Source of the DNA: Planctomycetota bacterium
Lineage (GTDB): Bacteria; Planctomycetota; UBA1135
Direction: 5' to 3'
Assembly (NCBI GenBank): GCA_002705055.1
Contig: PAHY01000063.1
Span: 79,808 to 143,807 of the forward strand
DNA length: 64,000 nt
Positions 25,606 through 33,460 of the stretch are shown here, one piece after another. A program made the translations under genes and the position numbers. Under the pieces are notes generated by a model. The model saw only the letters and a list, made by a program, of their open reading frames with translations. It had not been told where the DNA came from and did no database searches. The stretch's first letter is position 1. Each line of letters starts with the position of its first letter.

Positions 25606-27014
25606 TCTTCGACTCCGTCCGACTGCGGCCACTGCCGCAGGATGTCGCCGACGACGGCTGCCTGCAGATGACGGAAGCGCGAGTTGTGGGTACGGCGGGT
25701 GTGGTCCTTGACGTAGTTGACCACCACCGAGAACACCAGCGGAGTCCCATCGGGAGCGAGCGCGTAGCCGCTCAGGCTGGAGGCCCCGGTGATCCAGCCG
25801 GTCTTGGCATGGACACGCTGCGGATCAAAGATCGGGTCGGAGAAGTACTGGCTCAGCCGCGAGCCGCGATCGGCGATCGGCAGCGAATCAAACAGCAGCT
25901 GCCCTTCAGGGTGCTCGGCCATCTTGCGCAGGAGCTCGCAGAGCAAGGCCGGTGAAGCGCGATTGGCCTCTCCCTGGGGATGACGGGCAAAGCCGCTGCC
26001 ATCCGTCTGCTGCAGCCCCTGCAGCGACATCCCGGTCTCGGCGAGAATCTCGCGCACGGCGCGCAGCCCATTCGCGTAATCGCCGCGACCGAAGCGCACT
26101 AGGCCCAGGGTCTTCAAGAGGGCCTCGGAGACGAAGTTATCGCTGTCGAGGTTGGCGACCGCGACCGCCTCGGCCAGTGTCCAGGCCGAGTCGAAGGTCC
26201 AGAAGACCTCGCCGCGCGGCTCGGGGTCGTGCGGACCGGCCAGGATCGCGTCGCGCACCTCGATGCCGCGCTCGCCGAGGCCATGGACCAGCCAGGCACG
26301 GAAGATCTGCTGCGGATCGCGCGCCGCGAGGGCGATCTTGCGCGCCTTGCGCGGCCCGCCGTTGACGCGCAGCAGCTTGTCCTCGCGCAGCCAGTAGCCC
26401 GTGAAGATGCTGGCATCCTTCTTCAGCTTGCGTTCGACATGGATCGCGTCGCCGACCTCCGGGTAGAGACGAACGCGCCCGTCCTCGTGCTGCACTTCAA
26501 GCAGGCCGCCTTCAATCGCGAGCCCGGCAAAGCCGGCTGCATAAGTCTGGTGCCACTGCTCTTCCGGCCACAGCGGGTGCCGCGCGTGTTCGCCAAAGGC
26601 GCGCGCGTCCAGCACCAGAGTGGGGATCGACTCCATGCGCGCCTCACGCAGCGCCTCGGCCAGGCTGTCGAGGAACTCGGCCGGCACATCCCGCCCCGGC
26701 AGACGGCGCAAGGAAGGATCACCCGCCCCCACCAAAGTCAGCCGCTCGTCGTCGAGATAGACCGTGGTCTGCCAGCGATAGTCCGCCGGCAGCGCCAGCA
26801 GGGCGGCGGCGGTGGTGAGCAGCTTGGTGTTGGAAGCCAGCACCCGCGGGGTGTCGCCGTCCCAGTCAAACAGGACTTCGCCATCCAGCGTCTCGACGCG
26901 CACCGAGACATCGATGTCCTGTTCGCGGTCGATCGCGCGCACCTGCGCGGCCTGCGCGACCAGGCCGACCTGAAGCAGGACGGTCGCCAGCAGCATCGCC
27001 ACCAGCCTGAGCAT
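25602..27014 (-). CDS. dacB: D-alanyl-D-alanine carboxypeptidase/endopeptidase (PBP4, class C)
   Basis: A periplasmic peptidoglycan-trimming enzyme. ATG 27014 gives 470 residues and a signal peptide (MLRLVAMLLATVLLQVGLVAQA); a longer frame to 27077 would hide it. The three active-site motifs are present: SxxK as ASNTKLLTTAAALL near residue 59, SxN as LDSDNFVSEALLKTLG near 300, and KTG as HAKTGWITGASSLSGYA near 405. A large insert between the first two is normal for PBP4. The start shares one base with the M28 peptidase stop (TGATG). Confidence 0.94.
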   Translation of the reverse strand: MLRLVAMLLATVLLQVGLVAQAAQVRAIDREQDIDVSVRVETLDGEVLFDWDGDTPRVLASNTKLLTTAAALLALPADYRWQTTVYLDDERLTLVGAGDPSLRRLPGRDVPAEFLDSLAEALREARMESIPTLVLDARAFGEHARHPLWPEEQWHQTYAAGFAGLAIEGGLLEVQHEDGRVRLYPEVGDAIHVERKLKKDASIFTGYWLREDKLLRVNGGPRKARKIALAARDPQQIFRAWLVHGLGERGIEVRDAILAGPHDPEPRGEVFWTFDSAWTLAEAVAVANLDSDNFVSEALLKTLGLVRFGRGDYANGLRAVREILAETGMSLQGLQQTDGSGFARHPQGEANRASPALLCELLRKMAEHPEGQLLFDSLPIADRGSRLSQYFSDPIFDPQRVHAKTGWITGASSLSGYALAPDGTPLVFSVVVNYVKDHTRRTHNSRFRHLQAAVVGDILRQWPQSDGVEE

Positions 27015-28576
27015 CACGGGCGCTGCCCCTCGCCGGCATAGGCCCAGGCGGTCGCCAGCACCTGGCGCGCCACCCACATCACTTTGTCCGCGTGAATCCC
27101 AGCGGGGACGTCGCCCGGCTTGTGATAGACCGGGTTGCTATCGATGTCGCCTTCGAAGAAGAAGATCACCGGCACGCCCTTCTGGAAGAAGGAGTAGTGA
27201 TCGCTGCGCGCGAACAGCTCGCGGCCGCCTTCGAAATCGAGCTTGAGCTCTTGATCGATGTTCTTGGCGATGCGCTTCGAGAGCTTCTCCAGATCGGGTG
27301 CATCCCAGAGTCCGCCCAGGTTCATGCTCTTCGGATCCGTACGCGCGATCTGATCCATATTGAGCATGATCAGGGTCTGCTCGTGGGCGACCAGCGGCTT
27401 CTCGCAGTAGGCTCGTGAACCAAGCAGGCCGTTTTCCTCGCCGGTGAACCACAGCAGCAGGATGTCCTCACGCGGCTTGGTTTCGGAGAGGGCCTGCGCG
27501 ATCTCGAGCAGCGCGGCGCTGCCGCTCGCGTTGTCGTCTGCCCCCGGGTGGACGCGCATCTTGCCGCCGTCCGCCCAGTCGTTGAGCCCGACGTGATCCA
27601 GGTGGGCCCCGATCACGACCGCCTCGCCGTCGCCGTCGGTGCCGCGCACCCAGGCCGCGAGGTTGTAGCTGGGGATCACGCCTTCCTCGACGCTGGGGCG
27701 GAGAGCGATCTCAAGCCCACGCGCGGCCTTGAGCTGCTTTGGCCGCTTGCGCTTGAGGATGGACTCGTAGTAGTCGTCGAGATCCTCCTCGAAGATCTCG
27801 CTGGCCGCCTTGCGCGAGAGCGACATCACCGGGATATCCGGAATATTGGCGATCCGACGCAGCGCACGCACCGGCGTGCCCGGATAGAGCGGCTGCGGCA
27901 CCAGATTCGGAACCGGCCCGACCTCGTCCGGGAACATGCCCGGATCCGGGACCACCACCAGCGCGATGCCACCGGCGTTGGCGACTTCGCGTGCTTTGCG
28001 CCCGATCTCGGAGTGCTCGGTGGCCTCGAGCCCGGCGAAGCGCTTGTCCTTGGGGTTGTCGGCGTAAGGCTCGCGGGTGAAGGCGAAGACGATCTTGCCC
28101 TTCACCTTCGAGAGGTCCTGCCACTTCTCCTTGCGGCCGTCGATGGCGAAGCCGACGAAGACCGGCTCTCCTTGGACTCGCTCCACCCCGCCGCCCGGCA
28201 CCGGCACGAAGTCGAGCCCGAGCCGCAGCTGCTTGATGTCGTCCTTCTTCCGATGAATCTCGACGAAGGCCTCGGGGCTGGGCACCACGCAGCGCAGGCC
28301 GACCGGCAGCCGATAGCCGCCTTCCTCGCCCGCGGGTTCGAGGCCCCAGTCCTTCAGATGCTGCTCGACGTACTCGGCCGCCTTGTCAAAGCCCGGCGTG
28401 AGAGTGGCGCGGCCGCGCGTCTCCGGGCCGGCCAGGAAGTCGACGTGCGCCTGCAGTTCTTCGGCGGTGACCGATGCGACGATCTGAGTACGCACGGCCT
28501 CGGGATCTGCCGGCGCGACCGTCTCTTGGGGAGCCGGCGCAGCAGCGAGCAGGATCAGCGAAAACAGAGTGATCAT
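27014..28576 (-). CDS. Exported M28-family zinc aminopeptidase
   Basis: 520 residues with a signal peptide (MITLFSLILLAAAPA). The M28 metal ligands are in order: IGAHLDHVGL (His), HPGADDNASGSAALLEIAQAL (bridging Asp), LWFTGEENGLLGS (catalytic and metal Glu), LNMDQIART (Asp) and ARSDHYSFFQKGVPVIFFFEG (His). A protease-associated-like insert lies between residues about 130 and 300. It probably releases amino acids from peptides in the periplasm or outside the cell. The start overlaps the galE stop as ATGA. Confidence 0.92.
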   Translation of the reverse strand: MITLFSLILLAAAPAPQETVAPADPEAVRTQIVASVTAEELQAHVDFLAGPETRGRATLTPGFDKAAEYVEQHLKDWGLEPAGEEGGYRLPVGLRCVVPSPEAFVEIHRKKDDIKQLRLGLDFVPVPGGGVERVQGEPVFVGFAIDGRKEKWQDLSKVKGKIVFAFTREPYADNPKDKRFAGLEATEHSEIGRKAREVANAGGIALVVVPDPGMFPDEVGPVPNLVPQPLYPGTPVRALRRIANIPDIPVMSLSRKAASEIFEEDLDDYYESILKRKRPKQLKAARGLEIALRPSVEEGVIPSYNLAAWVRGTDGDGEAVVIGAHLDHVGLNDWADGGKMRVHPGADDNASGSAALLEIAQALSETKPREDILLLWFTGEENGLLGSRAYCEKPLVAHEQTLIMLNMDQIARTDPKSMNLGGLWDAPDLEKLSKRIAKNIDQELKLDFEGGRELFARSDHYSFFQKGVPVIFFFEGDIDSNPVYHKPGDVPAGIHADKVMWVARQVLATAWAYAGEGQRP

Positions 28577-29547
28577 GAGACGTAGCCCTGGGGGTGCGAC
28601 TGATGCCAGCGCGCGGCGCTGGCGACCACGGCGCGGGCGTCCTCGAACTGCGGCTCCCAGCCGAGCTCCTCGCGCGCTTTGGCGCTGTCCGCGATCAGCC
28701 GCGCCGGATCGCCGGCACGGCGCGGCCCTTCGTCGTGAGGGACCGGAGCGCCGACCGCCTGCTCGACCGCGTCGATGATCTCGCGGACCGAGAAACCGTT
28801 GCCGGTGCCCAGGTTCCAGGCATCGGAGGCGCCGCCCTCGATCAGCCGCTGCAGCGCCAGGAAGTGCGCCTGCGCCAGGTCGTCGACGTGGATGTAATCA
28901 CGAATGCAGGTGCCGTCCGGGGTCGGCCAGTCGGTGCCGAACACGGTCAGACGGCGACCGCTGCCCTTCGCCGCCTCGATGGCGAGCGGGATCAGGTGAG
29001 TCTCGGGATCGTGCGCTTCCCCGAAGTTGCCGCACTCGCTGGCACCCGCCGCGTTGAAGTAACGCAGCAGCGCGCACTTGCCCAGGCCGGCGGCGTCGCG
29101 GTCGCGCAGCAGGCGTTCGGCCGCCAGCTTGGTCGCGCCGTAGGGATTGACCGGAGCCTGCGGGTGGTCTTCGCGCAGGCGCTCGGTCTGCGGCTCGCCA
29201 TAGGTCGCGCAGGTGGAGCTGAAGACGAAGGGCGTGGTGCCCAGCGCTTCGGCGAGATGAATGACCGGCACGACGTTGGCCCGCCAGTAGCGAATGGGCT
29301 GCTCCACCGACTCGCCGACGTAGCAGCGCGCAGCGAAATGGATGACGCCGTCAAAACTCCGTCCCTTCGCCCAGCCATGCAGGGCCTCGCGATCGAGCAG
29401 GTCGAGAACTTCGAGCGGGCCGTCCCAGGCGGCCTGATGGCCCTCGGACAGATCGTCGATCACTTGGACCTCGACCCCGCGCGCGCGCAGCCAGCGCGCG
29501 GTCGCGGACCCGATGTATCCACAGCCTCCGGTGACGAGCACCTTCAT
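28573..29547 (-). CDS. galE: UDP-glucose 4-epimerase
   Basis: This extended short-chain dehydrogenase interconverts UDP-glucose and UDP-galactose for envelope polysaccharide. It has 324 residues: NAD loop VTGGCGYIGSATARWL at 5-20, IHFAARCYVGESVEQP, FSSTCATYGEP, catalytic YGATKLAAERLL near 149, LRYFNAAGASECGNFGE, and DGTCIRDYIHVDDLAQAH. It appears to lead the operon that runs to 16431; a CAGAAT hexamer lies nine bases before its ATG. Confidence 0.95.
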   Translation of the reverse strand: MKVLVTGGCGYIGSATARWLRARGVEVQVIDDLSEGHQAAWDGPLEVLDLLDREALHGWAKGRSFDGVIHFAARCYVGESVEQPIRYWRANVVPVIHLAEALGTTPFVFSSTCATYGEPQTERLREDHPQAPVNPYGATKLAAERLLRDRDAAGLGKCALLRYFNAAGASECGNFGEAHDPETHLIPLAIEAAKGSGRRLTVFGTDWPTPDGTCIRDYIHVDDLAQAHFLALQRLIEGGASDAWNLGTGNGFSVREIIDAVEQAVGAPVPHDEGPRRAGDPARLIADSAKAREELGWEPQFEDARAVVASAARWHQSHPQGYVS

Positions 29548-29556
29548 GGTGCCCGC

Positions 29557-29562
29557 ATTCTG
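29557..29562 (-). promoter_or_regulatory. galE: -10-like CAGAAT before galE
   Basis: Minus-strand CAGAAT, nine bases before the ATG. It is the only such signal found upstream of the galE-to-ThiE-like operon. Confidence 0.5.
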
Positions 29563-29567
29563 TCAGG

Positions 29568-30608
29568 TTAGGAATCCCGTTGCCACCATTCCCGCCAGGC
29601 CTGCGCGATCTCCGCGCGGTCTTCGGGGCCGGCGTCGAGCGGGAGCTCTTCGACGTGATCGGTGAGCCGTTCCAGCAGCTGGCACTGCAGGCGGAACAGG
29701 GCGCGGTCCTCGGGGTCGAGCCGCCGGACCAGCGCGCCGGCATCCTGGCGATCGGCCCCCACGGCGAAGGCCTCGGTGGCCGCCAGCCGCACCTCGCGCG
29801 CCGGGTGATCCAATGCCTGTTCCAGCGAGGAGCGCACCAAAGGATCTTCCGAACGGGCGAGCGTCTCGAGCGCCAGCAGCGGAATGGCCGGATCCGGGTC
29901 GGACAGGGTGTCGGCGAGCGCATACTGCGCTTCCACGCTGCCTTCGCCGATCAGATAGTCCACCGCAAGCAGGCGCAGCGCGGGATCCGGATGGGACAGC
30001 GCGACCTCGGCCGCGTCGGCAACGTGACGAAACTCGCCCGCCTGGAAGGCGCGCATCCGATCCAGCGCGCGCCGCTCGCTGTCGCGCAGCGACAGGCCGT
30101 GCAGCGCGCGGTCCAGCGCATCGACGGCTCGGGTGGTGTCGCCCCCCAGCTCGGCCATGCGGGCCACCCGTTCCCAGTAGCTGCGCGCGCGCTCGGGCTG
30201 GTCCGCCGCTTCGGCGAGCGCCTGGTAGCGGTCGGCGGCGGCGAGGAAGGCGCCCTCGGCGGTTTCCAGCTCGGCGAGCAGGACTTGAGCCCCTTCGGCG
30301 GCGCGCGGATCCGCCCCCAACGCGAGCGCCTCCCGACGCGCGGCGCCGGGATAGCCCGCTTGGCGCAGGGCGGAGGCCACAGCGAGGCGACGCAGCCCGT
30401 CCCGCGGATCGAGGGCTGCCATCCGCTGGCGTACGGCCACGGCGCGCTCCCAATCCTGGATCTGCACCGCTTCCTCCCAGGCCAAGCGCAGCGCCGCTTC
30501 GTCCAGCCCGGGCGGGAGCGTGCCCGGCTCGTGCTGAACCGGCGCCCCACTGCAGGCCAGCGGCGTGGCAGCGAGAGCGAGGAGCAGACCAGACGAGAGG
30601 AGGCGCAT
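29568..30608 (-). CDS. Helical-repeat lipoprotein (TPR/HEAT-like)
   Basis: 346 residues from ATG 30608, beginning with a lipoprotein signal (MRLLSSGLLLALAATPLACSG), with the lipobox Cys near residue 19; a longer open frame continues upstream but is antisense to the 30648 gene. Residues 35-190 are TPR-like (EEAVQIQDWERAVAVRQRM; AADRYQALAEAADQPERARSY), and 190-330 are HEAT-like (LRLLAVDYLIGEGS; IPLLALETLARSED; VRLAATEAF). It is probably an envelope scaffold, paralogous in style to the 8884 gene. It ends 20 bases before galE but appears to have its own start signal. No enzyme motif is seen. Confidence 0.75.
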   Translation of the reverse strand: MRLLSSGLLLALAATPLACSGAPVQHEPGTLPPGLDEAALRLAWEEAVQIQDWERAVAVRQRMAALDPRDGLRRLAVASALRQAGYPGAARREALALGADPRAAEGAQVLLAELETAEGAFLAAADRYQALAEAADQPERARSYWERVARMAELGGDTTRAVDALDRALHGLSLRDSERRALDRMRAFQAGEFRHVADAAEVALSHPDPALRLLAVDYLIGEGSVEAQYALADTLSDPDPAIPLLALETLARSEDPLVRSSLEQALDHPAREVRLAATEAFAVGADRQDAGALVRRLDPEDRALFRLQCQLLERLTDHVEELPLDAGPEDRAEIAQAWREWWQRDS

Positions 30609-30618
30609 GCGCAGCCGT

Positions 30619-30624
30619 ATCCTA
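30619..30624 (-). promoter_or_regulatory. -10-like TAGGAT before the 30608 lipoprotein
   Basis: Minus-strand TAGGAT, ten bases before the ATG, in the 39-base divergent gap to the 30648 gene. Confidence 0.5.
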
Positions 30625-30647
30625 GTCGGCCAGCTCCTGCGCGTTGC

Positions 30648-31196
30648 ATGAAGAAGCCCTACGCCATCGGATGCGGCCTCGCGCTGCTCGTCCTCATCGG
30701 CGCGATCATTGGCCTGATCGTGTACCTCAACCGGGCCTTCCAGACGGAACCGGAGGAAGTCCGTGCGACGGCTGCGGAGATTCTGGCGATCGAGGCACCC
30801 GCAGACCTGGAGCCCCGGCTCGCGCTCAAGCTGCTCGGCGCGAAGGTTGCGATTTTCCAGGGCGCCGACGAGCGCAACTCGCTGGTGATGGCCGCGATCC
30901 CCCAGGACGCGATCGAGGACTCGGCGGCCGAATGGAACGCCCAGACCCAGATCGAGTGGGCGAAGTTCGACGCCAACGCCGAGATCGAGGAGTCTCAGCT
31001 GGAGCTGCTGTTTGCTGGACAGCCGATCCAGGTCGAGCTCGCGGTGGTACAGACCCAAACCGCGACCTACCGCAGCTTCCTCGCGACCATTCCGCGGAGC
31101 GACGGCGAGATCAAGCTGTTCCGGGTGGGCGAAGCGCAGACGGTCACCGTCGAGCACTTCCAGGACCTGCTCGACCAGGCATCGGCCGGACTCTAG
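30648..31196 (+). CDS. Single-pass membrane protein, unknown function
   Basis: 182 residues from ATG 30648. A transmembrane helix at about residues 5-28 (YAIGCGLALLVLIGAIIGLIVYL) is followed by an exported domain of about 150 residues with alternating strands (FDANAEIEESQLELLFAGQPIQVE; YRSFLATIPRSDGEIKLFRVG). I do not recognise a family. Its TAG stop shares the CTAG at 31193-31196 with the aroA stop. Confidence 0.65.
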   Translation: MKKPYAIGCGLALLVLIGAIIGLIVYLNRAFQTEPEEVRATAAEILAIEAPADLEPRLALKLLGAKVAIFQGADERNSLVMAAIPQDAIEDSAAEWNAQTQIEWAKFDANAEIEESQLELLFAGQPIQVELAVVQTQTATYRSFLATIPRSDGEIKLFRVGEAQTVTVEHFQDLLDQASAGL

Positions 31197-32476
31197 TCCG
31201 GCTGCGGGGCGCGCGGTCGCAGCTTGTCGATCTCGGTCCAGAAACCGGGGAAGGACTTCGCCACGCAGGCCGGGTCGCTGATCTGCAGCGAGGGCGCGAG
31301 CAGCTGCAGCACGCCCGCCGCCATCGCCATGCGGTGATCCTGATCCGGGTCAAAGGGTGGCGCGGCCGCAGCGCACTCGGGGCGGATGCCGCCTCCCTGG
31401 ACATGCAGCCGATCGCCTTCCAGGCGCGCGGCGCTTCCGGCCAGCTCCGCGAGACGCTGCACGCCGTGCACACGATCGGATTCCTTGGCCCGCAGGCGTT
31501 CGACCCCGTGCATGATCAACCCCTGCGGCAGGAAAGCACCGAGCACAGCGAGGGCCGGACCGGCATCGGGCGCAGGATCGAGGTGGAGCTCAAGCGGCGC
31601 GCTGGGCAGAAAGCCCGTCGCCATCCAGCGCTGGCCGACCCGTTCCAGCAGCCCCGCTTCCAGCAGGCACTGCAGCAGACCGGCTTCGGGGTGCAGGCCG
31701 GACCAGTCGGGGCTCAATTCGGCCTCGGTCTGAAGGGCCACCAAAGCGACCAGGAAGAAAGTGGCACCAGAAGGATCACCAGGCACCTGAAACACCCGCG
31801 CCTGCGGGGCGCAGCTGGGCAGGTGCAGGGTGCTGCCGGAGGCGTGCGGGTGTTCCGACCAGGCTGCATCGCCGCCGAAGGCCCGCAGAGCTTCCAAGGT
31901 GAGCTCGAAGTATCCGCGCGAGGGCAGCTCCGCCGGCAGCTCCAGCTCGACTCCCCCGCTCCAGGCCGCCGCCATCGCGAGGCCGGACCAGTACTGGCTG
32001 CTGCCGCCGCGAGGCGCGGGCCACGTGCCGGCGGGCAGGCCCGAGGCCGTGATCCGGAAGCCGGGGCGGCCGGCGTGTTCGACTTCCTCGATGCCTGCCC
32101 CCAGCTCGCGCAGGGTGTCGAGCAGCGGGCCGTGCGGGCGGGAGATCAGTCGCGGGGTTCCGGTGATCACGAAGGAACCCTGCCCCGCAGCGCACAGCGG
32201 AAGCAGAAAGCGCAGCGAGGAACCTGCCTCGCCGACGTCCAGCGCCCGCTCGCCCTGCGGCGCGCCGCCGATGCCGCGGACCCGCAGACTGCCGTCCGGC
32301 TGCGGCAGAAAGTCCGCCCCCAGCGCGGCGAGACAGCTCTGCAGATGGACCGAATCCTCGCAGTCGCTGACCCCGCGCAGCACGCTCTCGCCGTCGGCGA
32401 CCGCAGCCAGCAGCAGCGCCCGCTGCGAGAGCGACTTGCAGCCCGGCAGCACGATGCGTGGGGATTCCTCCGCCAT
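31193..32476 (-). CDS. aroA: 3-phosphoshikimate 1-carboxyvinyltransferase (EPSP synthase)
   Basis: AroA joins PEP and shikimate-3-phosphate in aromatic amino acid synthesis. It has 427 residues. The family marks are LPGCKSLSQRALLLAA at about 10-25 (PGxKS loop), DVGEAGSSLRFLLPL where others have GNAGTxxR, LISRPHGPLLDTLRELGAGI, KESDRVHGVQRLAEL, and QDHRMAMAAGVLQL. The GEAGSS loop is a variant of the PEP/glyphosate-contacting GNAGT motif, but the rest is ordinary. The ATG is six bases after a TAAGAT, in the divergent gap to purC. Confidence 0.93.
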   Translation of the reverse strand: MAEESPRIVLPGCKSLSQRALLLAAVADGESVLRGVSDCEDSVHLQSCLAALGADFLPQPDGSLRVRGIGGAPQGERALDVGEAGSSLRFLLPLCAAGQGSFVITGTPRLISRPHGPLLDTLRELGAGIEEVEHAGRPGFRITASGLPAGTWPAPRGGSSQYWSGLAMAAAWSGGVELELPAELPSRGYFELTLEALRAFGGDAAWSEHPHASGSTLHLPSCAPQARVFQVPGDPSGATFFLVALVALQTEAELSPDWSGLHPEAGLLQCLLEAGLLERVGQRWMATGFLPSAPLELHLDPAPDAGPALAVLGAFLPQGLIMHGVERLRAKESDRVHGVQRLAELAGSAARLEGDRLHVQGGGIRPECAAAAPPFDPDQDHRMAMAAGVLQLLAPSLQISDPACVAKSFPGFWTEIDKLRPRAPQPD

Positions 32477-32482
32477 CCCCGG

Positions 32483-32488
32483 ATCTTA
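32483..32488 (-). promoter_or_regulatory. aroA: -10-like TAAGAT before aroA
   Basis: Minus-strand TAAGAT, six bases before the aroA ATG, in the 45-base divergent gap to purC. Confidence 0.5.
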
Positions 32489-32509
32489 GGACTGCGATGC
32501 GTCGAGCAG

Positions 32510-32515
32510 TAGAAT
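32510..32515 (+). promoter_or_regulatory. purC: -10-like TAGAAT before purC
   Basis: TAGAAT lies six bases before the GTG start. No Shine-Dalgarno sequence fits between them, so the mRNA is probably leaderless. Confidence 0.6.
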
Positions 32516-32521
32516 CCGAGC

Positions 32522-33460
32522 GTGAGCACGACTCCCTCTGTCGACCCGCAGGCGGGCTACCGCGGCGGCCTGGAAATCCCTGGCTGGGAGCTCTTCTACC
32601 GCGGCAAGGTGCGCGATCTTTATCGCCACCCTGCACACCCCGACCATCTGCTGATGGTCGCGACGGATCGGCTCTCCGCCTTTGATGTGATCATGCGCGA
32701 GACGGTGCCGGATCGCGGCCGCGTCCTGACCCACATCACCGAGTACTGGCTGCAGCAGGTCGAAGGCACCATCCCCGCCGCGCGCGTCACGACCGACCCC
32801 GCGCAGGTTCCGGATCTGCCGGCGGAGTTCTTCGACGCGCTTCAGGGGCGCACGACCTGGACCCGCAAGGCCGAGCGAGTCGATGTCGAGATCGTGCTGC
32901 GCGCCTACCTCGCCGGCTCGGGCTGGCGCGAGTACGAAGCCACCGGGCGCATGTGGGACCACGCGCTGCCCGCCGGTTTGCGCAAGTCCTCCAAGCTGCC
33001 GGCCATCCTGCACACGCCGACCACTAAGGATGAGAAGGACCTGCCGCTGAGCTGGGAGCAGGCCGTCGAGCTGATCGGCAACGCGGACGAAGCGGAGACG
33101 ATCCATCGCGTCGGCATCGAGCTGTTTGAACAGGCGGCGGCGCGCGCGGAAGCGGCCGGCGTCATTCTGGCCGACACCAAGTTTGAGTTTGGGCGTCTGG
33201 ACGGCCAGCTCGTGCTGATCGATGAGGTCTTCACTCCCGACTGCTCGCGCTACTGGCCGGCCGACGAAGTCGTCGAGGGCGAAGAGCCGCCCAGCTACGA
33301 CAAGGAGATCGTCCGGGCCTATCTGCGCAGCCTCGAAGACTGGAATCGCACCCCGCCGCCGCCGACGATCCCGGCCGAGGTGATCCAGCGGACGCGCGCG
33401 CGCTACTTCGAGATCTGTCGCATCCTGACCGGCTCGCTGCCTGCGGGAGTGAAGGACTGA
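32522..33460 (+). CDS. purC: Phosphoribosylaminoimidazole-succinocarboxamide synthase
   Basis: PurC condenses CAIR with aspartate in purine synthesis. 312 residues from a GTG. Marks are FYRGKVRDLYRHP near residue 22, LLMVATDRLSAFDVIMRE, RGRVLTHITEYWL, VEIVLRAYLAGSGWREY, and GVILADTKFEFG followed by LVLIDEVFTPDCSRYWP. It is the longer form (about 300 residues) also seen in eukaryotes and many Gram-negatives. Its TGA overlaps a CTG that appears to begin the acyltransferase. Confidence 0.95.
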   Translation: MSTTPSVDPQAGYRGGLEIPGWELFYRGKVRDLYRHPAHPDHLLMVATDRLSAFDVIMRETVPDRGRVLTHITEYWLQQVEGTIPAARVTTDPAQVPDLPAEFFDALQGRTTWTRKAERVDVEIVLRAYLAGSGWREYEATGRMWDHALPAGLRKSSKLPAILHTPTTKDEKDLPLSWEQAVELIGNADEAETIHRVGIELFEQAAARAEAAGVILADTKFEFGRLDGQLVLIDEVFTPDCSRYWPADEVVEGEEPPSYDKEIVRAYLRSLEDWNRTPPPPTIPAEVIQRTRARYFEICRILTGSLPAGVKD

